64,000 nt of DNA from Tetrahymena thermophila SB210. Taxonomy: Eukaryota > Ciliophora > Oligohymenophorea > Hymenostomatida > Tetrahymenidae. Made by a program: the position numbers and the translations under genes. The stretch is from assembly GCF_000189635.1 (NCBI RefSeq), contig NW_002476250.1:434001-498000 (forward strand), in the 5' to 3' direction. This document shows positions 1 to 13,286 of this stretch, piece after piece (position 1 is the stretch's first letter; each line of letters starts with the position of its first letter). The notes under the pieces were generated by a model. The model was not told where the DNA came from. It did no database searches and saw nothing but the letters and a program-made list of their open reading frames with translations.

Positions 1-98
1 TCAAAGGATCCACGTATTCTTCCTCCATTATCTGATTTTGCCTTTTCATTTTCTTCTGTATCGACACTCTCTGGTCCATGCTTTTTTATTTTTCTCAT
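1..98 (-). CDS. 5' end of an unrecognised gene, cut by the window edge
   Basis: The minus strand opens with an ATG at 96-98 and stays open to the window edge for 32 full codons. The peptide starts MRKIKKHGPESVDTEENEK and is charged, with basic residues first and an acidic stretch after. The composition is clearly richer in G and C than the flanks, which is what coding DNA looks like here. The gene continues to the left of the window, so no domain can be named. It lies downstream of the 449-1272 gene on the same strand, with about 350 nt between them. Confidence 0.55.
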   Translation of the reverse strand, partial: MRKIKKHGPESVDTEENEKAKSDNGGRIRGSF

Positions 99-448
99 TT
101 GTAACCTCTTTTAGATAAGACTAAGTTGAGTATCTGTGTCTCTTTATATAATTTTTTTGTTATGGCGGATGTCTTGGCTGTGAGAATTAATTAGGGTCTT
201 TACTGACTCTTTGGTATCCTATTATTATATGTACTTCATATTAAGTTCTAATTCTTTTTGGCGTTATTTGCTTATATTTTCATCGCAGCTAAATTCTAGC
301 TTATCTTTCTTTAAGTCAAACTTTTTTATAATAGAAATAATTAAAAAAATATTTATATTTTCACATCTTATTCACCATTTAAAATTTCAATTGTGTTGTT
401 TTTTTTTTTATAATATGCTTATGGAATTGTTTAAATCATAAATTTTAT
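99..448. other. Intergenic, AT-rich
   Basis: This is the promoter side of the 1-98 gene and the 3' flank of the 449-1272 gene. It is T-rich on the plus strand. A 76-codon standard-code frame at 211-441 is low-complexity Phe/Ser/Ile sequence and not credible as a gene. I see no other structure. Confidence 0.6.
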
Positions 449-1272
449 TCAAATTTCCGTTATTTTGTACAGAAGTGAATATTAATATTATTTGTTATCA
501 ATAAAATGAGTTATTCTACTAAGTTGATTATAAAAAAATACTCGCTTTTCCACATGTTTAATTTGTAAAACTCTCAAAAAATTATTGGCTAAAAAAAGTT
601 GAAGCTAATTAGAAAATATAATTACTGGAAGTTCCTCATTAGGCTCAGATTTTAATTCTTCTTATGCCTTGTCTATTGCCATGTTTACATTCTATTTAAG
701 CAAAAGAGATCTAGTTTTATTTTTAAAAATCAAGTATTTGTCACTTTTAATACTCTCGTAGTATTCGATTGCAATCTATTTTTTTATAAAAATCATTATT
801 AAAAAGATAAATAGGCTATTTTTATCTCAAATGAATTTCAATTCAACATTTTATTTGCTAAACTGCTTAAAAGTATATTATTTTTTGCCTTTAATTGTAT
901 CAACAAAGCAATATCAATTTTTTCACTATCTTATACTACTAATAAGCTATAGGAACCAGCTAAAAAGTGTTATTTTTTAAATAGTATTTGATATTACAAA
1001 AATTTGGAATAACTTAATTCAAAATGGTTCCATTTTATTTTGATAATAATTTTTCAGATCTTATTGAAAGTTAATGCGAAAATACTTACTGCATATAGTT
1101 CGACTAAGCGATTAATGACTTGTATATCAACGTTAGGATGCTCTGCCTCGAGTTCTAAATTAAATACTTCATCTGAAAAATTTGGTGGAAGCTGAGGTGC
1201 TTAATTTTCTATAGCATCTTTCTTTTTTCCACTTTCAGAGTTTGTTCCTAATTTCAGTAAGCTTTTTAACAT
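449..1272 (-). CDS. Small conserved-looking helical protein, function unknown (two exons)
   Basis: Exon 1 is 1272-1090 (61 codons) and ends at a canonical GTAAGT donor. Exon 2 is 775-449 (108 codons plus TGA), after a poly-A/T tract and TAG acceptor. Both junctions are phase 0 and give a 169-residue protein. The N terminus (MLKSLLKLGTNSESGKKKD) is basic and flexible. From about residue 50 the protein is predicted helical, running across the junction as RLVELYA then IAIEYYESIKSDKY. It is rich in Lys, Glu and Leu and has no transmembrane or zinc motif. I do not recognise the family. The 314-nt intron (776-1089) also holds short frames that could be an alternative exon, so the middle of the protein is the least certain part. 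Confidence 0.6.
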
Positions 1273-4148
1273 TTTACTTGCCCTATTTATTACTATTTAA
1301 TCAAGGAAAATTATATTTTTTTTGTTTGCTCTTCTCTTTATCCTTTTTTTTCCTTTTATTTTTTTCTACTATTCAGGCTAATATTTTTTGTTTTTTTTAT
1401 TAATAAATTGCATAGATTTTTTTACTTTCCTTCTCTTAATTTATTAATCAAAATGCCAGCTCTTCTCTTTTTCATGGCATCCATCAAAGCTCATTCTAAG
1501 TTAATAATAATTACCACTCTTCTTATTCTTTTTTGCCAAATAAATTAATACAAACCATTAGGAATTTCAACTGAGCTTTTATTTCAAGATGTTCAATTGC
1601 AAAATTATGCATTTTATTTTAGTTCATTTCAAGGAATGGATGATGTATATTGAAATTATTCAAACATAATTTTTAATTATCAGATCAGCAAACAAAAATT
1701 ATTTATAATTCAATTTTTTTGATGAGTTAATATTATTTTTTAATAATAATTTTAAACTCCCTAATTTAACTTATTTTTTAATTTTATTGTGTATTATTTT
1801 TTTATTTACTGTTTTTTTTAATCCTTCATTTTTATAATTTTTTATTCTACATTAACAAATTGTAGTGATACTAATAAATTCTGTTAAATTTGTTTTACCA
1901 TACAATTTAAATTCGGTAAGAAATAGATAATAAATAACTAAATAAATAAAAAAAGTATTCACATTATTGGTAAAATATTTTTTTTAATTGAAAAATATGA
2001 TTATTTTAATTATTTTAATTTTACTTATCAGTTTTATTTTTAAGATAATTAAAAATTGCTCCAGTATAGGTAGAATCTTTCAACTTATTTTTTATTATTT
2101 TCTAATTAAATTATGTAACAATCAATTCTATGATAAATGAATTAAAACAAAATTAAAAAAACTCAAATTCATAATTAAAAAAACCAAACTAAATTTTATA
2201 TATTCAAAAATTTTGTTAAAAATAATCCAAAAAAATAGCTAATTAATTTACATTTAAGTTTCATTTATGTAATTCTATTTCAATTGATAGTAATAAAAAT
2301 AATTAGAAATTTATTAAAAAGCTTCTTTTATAAAAATAAGATTATTTGTTTGAAAGAAAAAAATATTTAAGAAATCAAAAATTAAATACAAAAGTTATTT
2401 CTATTTACTAATTTTATTATTTTTTATTTATTTCAAATATTTAAAATAGATTCATTTATATAGTTAATTCACTCAATCGCTAAGAAAATTATTTAATTTA
2501 AAATTAGCTAAAAAAGAAAACTAATTAAATTAGTATGTTTATCACTCTATTAAAGGCATTTAAAATTATTAGCTTTAACTTTTATTTTATTTTAAAGTGA
2601 ACTTACCACAAAAAAAAGCAATAAATTGTTTTTTAAAAAATATCTATATTAATTCTCATAGATTTTTAATATTACTAAATTTAATTTATTTAACTATTTA
2701 ATCTTATAATTTTAAGATAAGTTGGTAATGAAATATTATTTTTAATTAAATCCTGCTGATTCTGAAAAAAATATTTTCAATAAAATTTTATTTAAATAGC
2801 TAATATTTCTCCTTATAGCATTTTTAATTGTTAATTTAAATCAATAATCAGTAAATAAGCACAAAAGACAAAGTTATTATTTAAAAATCATATGCATATA
2901 CTAATTAGGAGTCTACACTAACATCAACTAGTTTATTAATTAAATTAAATTCCATACAATTTTTTTTGAAATTTAAATATCGTCCTATATTCCATAATGG
3001 ATAGAAGTAAAAATATATAGATATTAAGTTTAGTTTTCTAATAGAATAATTCATTTGTTTGATTTTTTGATTTTATTTATTTTTGATTTTCTACTTTATT
3101 ATTTTTTTATTTAGCTTTTAAGTTTTATGGCTTTAGTTTTTTTGTATTTTTATTATTTATATTTTAGATTTAATATTTTTTAATTTTTGTTTATGTTTAA
3201 TATTTATTTTATTAAATGATTGCTGGTTTATTATTTTATATTAAATTTTTTGATTTTATTTTTTAATTTTTTAATTTTACAATATTTTAATCTATGAATT
3301 ATGCATTAGATTATTATATATCTTCTTCAAAATAGAAATGTTAATTTTAGACTTTGATTTTTCAGAAGGGTTAATTTGAAAAAAAATATTTTTAAAAATC
3401 TTTATTGTTAATAAACACTTAATTTAACTTTTTTTTTTTTCTTGATTTATTGAGATTTATAAATTGATTCATTTTTATAGTTGGGTTTTAAAAATTTACA
3501 GTGAAAAGGTATGCTTTAGATGTTAGTATACCTTAAATAATTATGACTATTATTTTGTTGCTAAATCAAAACTAAATATTAGCAAATAAGTTACAATTTT
3601 TAATTCTGTGGTAAATTAATGAGTTTTAATTCTAAGATGATATAGTACTACAATTTTTATTTTTATAAAGTTTAAAAGCAAGTTAATGAAGATTGTTTGA
3701 TAAATATGTAAAATTGGTTTACTATCAATTTTTAAAAACTAATTTTTTTTGTGTTGATTTAGAAAGTGGATTTAGCAATTATTTGAAATATTACCCATTT
3801 TATCGAAAGATGTTATAGATTTTATAATGGTTAAGTAAATTTAAATTGAATATACTATACTTTTTTAAATAATAATATCTCTATTTTAGTTTTAAAATTC
3901 TGATTCTATAAAAATAGAAAAAATTTTAGTAAATAAATCTATGAATTTAGTACAGTGAAATCAAAGAAAAAAAAATTTTTGCTTATAAGGTGCCTTTACT
4001 TTTTAGCATATAGAATAGATTGATTTATAATTTGTATTTATATTTTTGTGATTTTTTAGAAAAGAAGAAAGTCAAAAAAATTCTAATCACCTAAATAAAT
4101 AAGAAGGATTGTAATTTTATAAAGGAGATAGGAGATAGAAAATATAAA
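1273..4148. other. Long intergenic region with one doubtful small ORF
   Basis: This region separates the minus-strand gene at 449-1272 from the plus-strand ARMC9 gene, so both promoters lie here. It is almost entirely A/T runs. The exception is about 1380-1660, where the minus strand carries a 47-codon ciliate-code ORF (1627-1484, starting MNQNKMHNFAIEHLEIKAQL). A second, frame-shifted stretch beginning MDAMKKRRAGILINK follows it. They may be a decayed gene or an upstream exon; I cannot decide. The rest shows nothing identifiable. Confidence 0.5.
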
Positions 4149-7100
4149 ATGAAGAAGAACCAAGGAAGTGCTGGAAACGGAAATTAAAATAGTAATTTGA
4201 ATAGTAATAGTTAAAGCTAAAACAACACAAGTAAAGGAAGGTTAAGTGCATAAAATCAAAGAAAAGTAGCACAGAGTAATACAAATATCTCCCATTAAAA
4301 TAGTAGCGCTAGCACAAATAATAATAGTCATTAAAGTATATAAAACCAAGAGGAGAAAAGGAGACCTCAAACAAATGCAGATAAGTACAAGCCTAACTAA
4401 ATATCGAATGTTAACAATTTATAAAGGCAAAGTGTACAAAGTGTTACAAATTTAAGAGAAAAAAAACAATTGGAAATGCATGCTGATTAGGATATATATT
4501 ATGGAGATAATGATGACAATGAAGATAAGATAGCTAAAGATTCATAACCAGAAACTGAAAGGCAAATAGAGTTATCAGAAGATTAAGAAAGTATTGTCAA
4601 GCTAGTCAGTGGTTATTTAGTGAAGCATGGGTGTAATCGCTCAAATGAAATATTTCTGAAAGAGATTTACAGACCATAGAATCCTCAAAACAAAAAGCAA
4701 ATGATAGTGAATTAATTAATAAATGTAATTTTTAACAAATCCATTAAGAAATTTTTAGCTTATTAAGTTAGATTAAATACCTGAAATATTTTATTTTTAT
4801 GTTAAAATCAACAATTTTAAACAAAAATAATTTATTTAAGATAAAAATAAATAAATATTATTATAAATGCTTAATATTTCAATATTATTTTTTTAACAAA
4901 TAGGCATTTTAAAAAGGTAAAAGAGATTTGTTTTTTGGTAAATGGACGTCATTCCCTCACAACAACAAACCAAATTAAATTGATAAAGTAAGCATTTGTG
5001 AAATTCGTATTTTTAAAATGGAATTTATTGCTAATGGTTGATTTATTTTATTATAAAAATAATTTAAAAATTTTAAAAAGAAAAAATTAAAATTTTTTGA
5101 AAAATTTTAAAAATCAAATCATTTGAAATTAAAAATTATCTTTATATCTGAATCAATGAATGAACGAATTAATTAATGAAAAAATTTTAATAGAATATTT
5201 TGGATTGAATACTTACTAAAATGTTGTTTTAATAATTATTGATTAATTAATTAATTAATATAGTTGGAATTCTACCTTCAAATATATTTCTTGATTTATG
5301 AGATCCATCCTCTTTTCAAGACTAAAGATAAAATAGGCAATGATAGAATTGAGTACTTTAGATCATATTTAGATTCAAAAGGCTCTGAACTATCTAAAAC
5401 TACAGAATTACTCACTTTTTATGCACTTCCTTACATATAAAAACCATATGAACATTAGAGCTTTAAACACTTGTTTACATAAGAGTGGGTGTAAGATTTG
5501 CAAAAGAAACTTAAAAGTTCATTAGATAAACTGATAAATGAAGAAGATTAATACTGTAAATTGGAAGAATTGTATTTTTAAAGTAAAAGTAAACCAGATT
5601 AAGCTAAATAGTAATAGGCACATCAATAAATTTTAAGTAATTAAAATGTAGTACAATAGTAGCCTTTTTATCCAGCACCTTATGCACCTGCTTTACAATA
5701 ATAAATGAATAACAATGGATAAAATATTAACATAAGCAACAATAATATGCAACCTAACAACATTAATGTTAGTTATTTGTAAAATGACATAAGCTACCTT
5801 CCAGATAACTCTTACATAACAGACAATAACTCTCTAAGAGCTAATAATGATTAATATCTTAGGGTATTGTAAGAGTTAAACTCAAGATATTCAAATCTTC
5901 ATAAAGTTTATATTTAAGTCTAAGAATAAGCAAAGTAAGCTATTATGGATTCACATTAAAAGTGGTTTAAATTAGGATAAGATCTAGTTTATTTAGCAAA
6001 AGATGTAAAACTATTTATTTATTGATTAAAATAAAATTGTTTATTTGAAATAAAATATTACAGTTAATAGGTATGGTGGAAATGGCAACTAAGGGTAATC
6101 CTCCTTCGCCTCAAATATTCGAAAGTAAAAAAAAAAAGCTTGGCTAGTTTGAACATTTCCTGAGCTCAAATATAGAAGACTTAGTTTAGTAGAATCAGGA
6201 TATATCATTATTTGAAAAATAAGTTAGTATAATTGAATATGATCAAAGTCCAATTATGCAATAGTATAAAGTGTAGTAGCATCCTTAGTTTAACGGTTAA
6301 ATTTTAAACTCCAACTTATAATTTGACTAATCTCCACAGAATATACAATAAGTTGGAGCTGGCTATGATATAAATTTACTAAATAGCAGAAAAGGCTAAA
6401 ATTCTTATGATTAAATGTCATAAGTGCAATAACAATAGCAATAACAATAAATTCATCAATAACATCAACAATATCAAATTCCTCATTAGAATCAATAGGC
6501 GTTATAATAAAATCATAATTTATATTAACAACATTAAATAGATTAAGATAATGACTTCCAGTCTTATGCACCAATAGATTTCAATAAAATAAAAATATCT
6601 TTAAAGTAGGAAACAAATTTTTAATTTAAAATAAGCATACTATAAGCTCTTCGCTGGAGAATTGCTAAAACTAGGAATGCTTATTAAAGAAGGGAAGTTA
6701 TTATTTCTTACACAATAAATGATCTCTTAGGGTGTTCAAAAAATGATTAACTACTTTAGAATTCTATTTTTAACTCACCAAACGAAAGGCTAACTGAGTA
6801 ATAAATAATACACATTATATAAACCTATTTATTAATTTTATTTATTTAAAAACAAGATTTGGTCTTAGATTAGTTAATGCATTAGCTTCAGATTTTGAGG
6901 GTCGTACATATCTAGTTGAAAGCGAAGCTCTTGTAAAACTCCTGATTGCTATACTTCGTCGTGAAGTAAAATTTAATTTCAAAAGAATTTGCTAAATTTA
7001 ATCATTTATTTATTTATTTTACTAGAAAGAAGATTCAAGTACAAGAAGAAATGCCTTAGGGGCTCTGTAAAAGTTATCTTTAAGAAAAAAACCTCAAATT

Positions 7101-8629
7101 GTAATGATTTAGAATGATTTAATAAAATGGATAGTCGAAACTTTAAGAGAAGTAAGATTTTTTAATTTTTAATTTAAGTAATTAAAGAGGTTCACATTTT
7201 TATTTGACAGGAAAAAGATTAGCTAAGTGAATATAGCTATGAATATGCTACAGCCTTGTTTATGAATTTATCTTTAAGATCTCTAGGAAGAGATAAATGT
7301 GAAGATGAAGATTTAAGAGTTTTAGAAGTTCTACAGTAATTATTAGAGCATGAAAACTAACAAGTCAGAACTTTTGTAAATGGAACATTATACTCACTAC
7401 TTAGCAGACCAGCTCTTAAGGAATAGTCAAGATAGCTCTCTTTATTGCAATATCTTGTTCACTTAAGAGATAATTCTGACGAAAGATTTAATAAACAATT
7501 ACAGTAATTAATATAATAATAAAATATACATTTTCACATATCAGTTATAATAATCATTTAAACCAACTTAACACTCAGAATAATTTTAATCTAAAAATAG
7601 ATATATAATTAACTAGCTAGAGAAGCCTGATGAAGAAGAGGAAGAAGAAAATACTAGTGATTAAGAAGAAGATAATGATGAAGATGATATTGAAGATGAA
7701 GAAATGGATGATGAAGATGACTAGGATGAATACTTAGACCTAATAGAGGTTCCAGGAAATGATTAACAACTTATTGGAGAAAATTTATTGATTTAATAAT
7801 TTAGCTTAAGAGGCTAAGAGGCACTTAGATAGCATAATATGACAAGAACAGCATTAGAAGAAAGCAAGAAAAACGCTCATAACTAATCTATTCTGAATTA
7901 ATCAAGAATAAACAATAGACCTGAGCCTTTTAATAGACCTGCCACACCATCTCTATCTATCAGCTAAATCTCACACTCACAAATGCAGGGTAAAAATAAA
8001 TTATTAAAATGTTTAATGTTGTTTAAAATGTATTTTAATAAAATATTTTGTAGGCTACTAACAAGATACTAAGAGAAACAAGAACTAACACAATATTTAG
8101 CATTAAAATAGCTAACAAAAGTAATATCAGTAAAATATTTACACATAACAGTAATATTAATAAAGAGATAATGGAGAATAATTAAGTTAGTAGCAATAGC
8201 AACTAATGCTACTAAAGTAAAAGTAACAAATGCAATAACAGTAAATTTAGCAAAATTAACAATAACAACAGTATATCAACTAATATTAATAACACTAAAA
8301 GTAAAATCTGAATTAGTAATATATTCATTAATCTCCATAAATGTACAACGATGGTAATAATTACTCATAAAATTCTTCTGATAGCAAAACCTATATTCAA
8401 CATCAACAACAACATCAATAGTCAGTCAAAAACAATCACAACTTGCCAGTTAATTAAAATGTAAATACGTTTAAAAATATTTTAAAAAGAATTTGATCAA
8501 TACATTTTATTTTAAAAGACAAAGTTACCACATAACGAGATAAAAGTATCAGACACTAAAGAGGCATTTGCACCAAGACCTAAAATACCAAGAACACCAC
8601 CATCAAATATAGATGAGGATAGTAATTGA
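4149..8629 (+). CDS. ARMC9: ARMC9 orthologue: LisH and armadillo-repeat ciliary protein
   Basis: Ten exons: 4149-4724, 4904-4987, 5264-6004, 6064-6797, 6857-6965, 7026-7151, 7211-7503, 7601-7989, 8054-8460 and 8519-8629. All junctions keep phase and give 1189 residues. After about 145 residues of Asn/Ser/Gln-rich disorder comes a LisH motif (IVKLVSGYLVKHGCNRSNE, about 148-175). Next is the ARMC9 signature with SKTTELLTFYALPY and the preceding RIEYFRSYLDSKGSEL. Armadillo repeats lie at about 650-890 (QALRWRIAKTR, NALGALQKLSLR, FVNGTLYSLLSRP), followed by an acidic Glu/Asp block (about 890-930), a Gln-rich linker (about 1017-1150) and a short EAFAPRPKIPRTPP tail. The order matches human ARMC9, a Joubert-syndrome protein of the basal body and ciliary base. 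The human protein is shorter at the N terminus and lacks the Gln linker. Introns are about 59-276 nt. Confidence 0.93.
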
Positions 8630-9399
8630 GTGATGTTTAATTGAAATATAATCCAAGCACTTCCTATAAAAATAAATTATTTTCCAAAAACCAAAACACA
8701 ACAAATAAAATTTAGGTGTATTTTGCTATCTTAAGAAGCCATAAATCTTTCTATTTTTTTAAGAGTCTTGGTAGAAAATTTTGAAAATATAAGTATATAG
8801 TAATAATAATAATCAGAGCAAGTTTTCACACACCCTTCACTAAATAAAATGGGTATTATTTTATGAATTAATTTATCTACCTAACTGTATATAAAACTTC
8901 CATTTAATTTATTATTAGAAATAAAATATATTTTAGATTTTATGTAATTTGTATATAACTAACTAACTACTGTTTCAAGTGGAATTCGTTAAGAATATTC
9001 TATTATTCTTTATTCTACAAAATATGTTAACTAAAATTTGTAATCAGAATCTTTCTAAATTTCTATTTATTAAATTTTAAATAATTATTAATTTGTGTTC
9101 TTTTAAACTTCTAAAGTTATTTTGTTTAGAAAAATAGAATGTTAGATAGATAAATAGAAGTAATTAATCTGATCATTCTATATATCTAATATTATAATAG
9201 ATGCTTTTTGATGTATTTATCAGAACTCACTTGCATTCTTAAAAATCCATAAAATATAAAATTAACTCCCTGATCTTTCTTAGAAATTATTTAGAAATTA
9301 TTGCAATCTTCTATTGTTTATCTACTTGTTTATAATCTTTATTTTATTTTATAATATTTTTTAAAAGAAATTTGTGGTTAAGTTGAAATATTAATAAAA
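8630..9399. other. Intergenic between ARMC9 and the LRR-like gene
   Basis: This is the 3' flank of ARMC9 and the upstream region of the next gene. It is AT-rich with short A- and T-tracts, and neither strand holds a plausible reading frame. I see nothing further. Confidence 0.6.
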
Positions 9400-11160
9400 A
9401 TGCAAAACTTTGAAAATAATCTTGATTGGTTCTAGCTTGAAAAGTTTACAGGTTACTTACATAATTTATCATAATAAACAATATATTAAAATAAAATATT
9501 TATAAGAAAACGAGCTAAAGATAATATTCTTGCAGTGCTACGGGTAATTCAATATATCTTCAAATGACTTCAATGATACTCAAAAGATAGATTCTCTTTA
9601 TCAAAAAACTCTTGATTAAATTTATGAATCTCTGTAAAGATAATCTTTTAAAACTTTGACTTCGCAGAAAATCTAAGAAAATTTACTTCAATTCCAAAAG
9701 CAAGTAATTAATTAATGATTGATTGATTGATGTCGATTATTGTTTTAAAATATTATTTTAAATAAAATAATAATTAATTATAGATTGAAAATCCAAGATA
9801 TGATTTTAAAGGACTTGAGTTTGAAGTATATTTTGAAGATGTAATCAAGAGTGATTATAAAAGCTTAGCATTTTAAATTTCAAAGGCATTTTATATTGAT
9901 AAGCTTTCTATGTTTTTCTAAGCGTGTAGGATAACTGACTAAAACATAAAAATTCTCTCGCTGATATTTACTTAGAACAAAAGTATTAAAAATTTAAAGC
10001 TTCATATTGGTAGTAACTCAATCACTAATTAATCAATGTTCTACATCATCTTAAACCTAGCTTTAAATAAGAGTATTAAAAGCATAGAATTAGAGTATAA
10101 TAATTGCGAAATGTTAGTTTTAAAGGAAACTACGAGAATGTTATCAGCATTTTTACATTATAAAGCTAAAGACTGCCCACTAGTAGAAGTTAATATCAGT
10201 GGTGGTTTTGGTTTAACCAATTTACCCTTAATTCCTTAAAATCTATAAACACTTTAAAAAATAGATTTGCATGTAAGCAATAATATTTTCAAGGATGATT
10301 AATTATTAATTAATATTTGCTCAGGTTTGTAAAATAATCAAAATCTGGAAGTATTTTCGCTAGATTTCAAAAATAATAATCTTACTCAATATGGAATTTC
10401 TTAACTTGCAAATTTTCTTTATCCCACAAAATAAGAATCTAAATTAAAAGAATTGAGGCTCAGTTTAAGCGGAATTGAATAAGGCTGCAATGCTAGCTAA
10501 GCAATCCCAAAATTAGGAGAAGTTTTACAAACTATGAAATAATTATACAAATTTGAGATAAACTTGAATGACTTTAATTTAGAAAGCAATCATTTTGGCT
10601 AATTTTTAAACTGCTTAAAAGCTAAATAGGGATTGCCTTTCTAGTGGCTTTTTATTTCTTATTCAGGAAACCCCAATATCAAATTAGAAGATGAAGTCAT
10701 TCTGGGAGAAATAAATGCTAAAAATTACTTTAACTATGGAATAAACGTCGACATAACAAATGACTAAATCAAAATAAGCAATAAAAAAATTGGTGCATAA
10801 GAAGACAATAGTTTAACTTATGGCTAAATTAAACAAATTGGAGAAAGTGTTTATAATTTTCCAAACTGTTAAAAACTCGACTTAAGTTAATTTAGAGCTA
10901 ACTGGAGTCTTAAGCAATAAAGGCTCCTGAAGTACATTCACATAACCAGTGGATGTAATACTACATGCTATGTCTCGAATATTGAAGACTAAAGTATTCC
11001 TAAATGGGATTTACTTGACATTTTTCTCTCGATAAACAAGCTACAGATACTAGCAATTTACAAATCTTTGCAAGGTATTTTGCCAATTTCTTTGCCTTTA
11101 GCTATATATGATTTAAGAGAGGATATGGATTTGTAAATTAGTAAAAATTATAATCTTTGA
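9400..11160 (+). CDS. Leucine-rich-repeat-like protein (three exons)
   Basis: Exons 9400-9451, 9507-9703 and 9784-11160 join in phase to give 541 residues; without the first intron the frame stops early. The N terminus (MQNFENNLDWFQLEKF) leads into irregular leucine-rich repeats of ribonuclease-inhibitor type. Examples are IKILSLIFTQNKSIKNLKL, KSIKSIELEYNNCEMLVL, LQTLQKIDLHVSNNIF, NLEVFSLDFKNNNLTQYG and KLKELRLSLSGIEQG, spaced about 25-30 residues through most of exon 3. Such LRR proteins are numerous in Tetrahymena and Paramecium and usually act as binding scaffolds. No kinase, F-box or membrane segment is visible, so the partner and function are unknown. The repeats are degenerate toward the C terminus (after about residue 400). 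Confidence 0.8.
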
Positions 11161-13286
11161 TCCTAGAAAAAAATTATCGTTAATTAAGTTAGTACATGTA
11201 AATGTTTAATATTTAACTTTATGTGTAAGATTTTCTTTATCCTTGCTAGAAAAAATTCAATAGAGATAGATAATTCATTAATTTCTAATTAATTTAGCAA
11301 ATAAATATTAATTTGCTAATTTATAAATTTTATTTCTAATTTTAATCATGTATTAATTCTAATTTATAAATTATTTTATTTTTTTCAACTATCTCTTTTT
11401 TATTCAAGTTTAACAAATTATTAAATAAATTCTATACAACTCTATTGATACATTTCATAAAAGAATTTATAAATTTGGGTGTTTCTATAAGGTTAGATTT
11501 TTGCTTTTCAAAATAATTTGTTTGATTATTTATCTTGTTGCATATATTTGAATTGAGTAGATTAAAATTATAAAAAAAGTAAATTTTAAAGTTTTCCAAA
11601 AATAATTTTATTTTAAATGTAGTATGTGTGTTTAGTTGAAAAATTATTTTAAATAATTCATGTTAATTAAGTGATTTAAGAAAGGAATAATTACAAATAA
11701 TAAATATCTATCAGTAATATTGATTTAATATTTAAATCCTAAAAATTATATCAAATTATTGAAAGAATAGAAAGGTTTTTTAGGTATAACTCACTCTTTA
11801 AAATACTATTTTATTTAAAACTATAAGAAATTGATGAATATTTTATATTTTCAAAAGAATGCTGTAATTATTCTAAATATTTAAATTTTTTAATTTTGTA
11901 ACAAATTACATCAACATTCAAGTGAGTTGCTAGTAAATTAGAAGGCGAAGACGTCAGTCGTTTATTTATTTTAGTTACAAAATAATATTGAAAAAATTAA
12001 AATGTAAATAAAAAAAACATTTTTAAAAATATTTGTAAAGATATTTTTGTTCATAAAACAAATTTTCTTTAAACTAATTGGAAGTAATTTTTCAAATTTT
12101 TTGAGTATTTCAAATTTAATACAACAAAATATAAAATCTACTTGAAAATAGATTTAAAAAAACAATACATCAAAAATTTACATTCACTTTTTAAAAAAAT
12201 TAAGCTGCTTAACTTTTAAAAAGATAGATGTAAAAGTCTTTGTTTCTATGATTGATAAAAGAAAGTTTTGTTTAAGAAAGATTTGATTTGATTTGCTTAA
12301 TTAAGGTATCAACTATTGAGATACTAATTTGTGTTATTACTAGCAATTATTTTTGTAAGTGATGTCAAAAGATAAAAGTCATAGTTTTTTATAAGTTTTA
12401 ATTTGGTGGTAATTATATTTTTAAATTTTATATGTTTATATACCATCATCATATGCTTTATTATTATTCAAAACCATTTAATCTTATGAATATATAAAGC
12501 AAGCTATTAATTTGAATACTCACTTGAAAATATTTGATTCTTCAAAATCTTCTATTTTAGTTAAATGATCTCCATTTTTAAATTTGAATTGGAATTTAAT
12601 TTTGATTTTCTTATGAATGAATAGGTAATTGCCTAATAAATATTTATTTGAAAAATTCGTTAGCTATTAAAAAATGAATATAAAAGGTATTTTATCAGTA
12701 TTTTTCATTTTCATAAATTAATTGAGAATGATTGATGTTTCTTTTATTAGATCTTTTATTTTTTTAGCAATTACGAGTAAAGATTTGTCTTAAATTTTCA
12801 TATACATAGACAATATAAGTCTTATTTATTCATTAGAATTTTAAAAAGAATAGAAGGAGATCATATAAAAGAAATTTTACTATTCCTAGGTGCTATTTCT
12901 GTAAATTAGAATTTAATTTAAAAAAAAAAAACTTAGGGTAATTTACACTGAAATGTATCAGCTTTAGAATTCTTTAGCAATTTCTACTAATTCGAATGTA
13001 AAAGTTAAGTTTCTTTTGAATTTTGAGACCATTTATTTAAATGTATCATTATTCTTATATTTTTAGAAAAGATTCAATTTTAATTAAAAGCTAGCAAAGA
13101 TATTCATAATTTTCATAATCTTTTTTAATCAAAAAAAAAATAATAAAAAGTAAAATTAACAGTTTGAGAAATTAATTGTAAAAAATTAAATTCTAATATA
13201 AAATCATAAATAAACAAATTAACTATTTTCATTTAATCAATATAATATTAAACTGAATAAATTATACATATAATAAATAAAACATC
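11161..13286. other. Intergenic, AT-rich
   Basis: About 2.1 kb between two plus-strand genes. It is low-complexity A/T with no reading frame of coding character on either strand. The only compositional break is a G/C-richer patch at about 11940-11961 containing the palindrome GACGTC (11949-11954), which resembles a bZIP/CRE core. A single site of this size could be chance. Confidence 0.55.

Noticed and set aside
211-441. 76-codon plus-strand ORF
   Set aside because: Low-complexity Phe/Ile/Ser/Leu translation in AT-rich flank; standard-code artefact.
6290-6574. 94-codon minus-strand ORF inside ARMC9
   Set aside because: Shadow of the Gln-rich exon 4 of ARMC9 on the opposite strand.
8054-8320. 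CAA/TAA/TAG-rich tract as a satellite or CRISPR-like repeat
   Set aside because: It is the in-frame Gln-rich linker of ARMC9; units are irregular with no spacer pattern.
11940-11961. CRE-like GACGTC patch
   Set aside because: One 6-bp palindrome more than 1.3 kb before the next ATG and not repeated.
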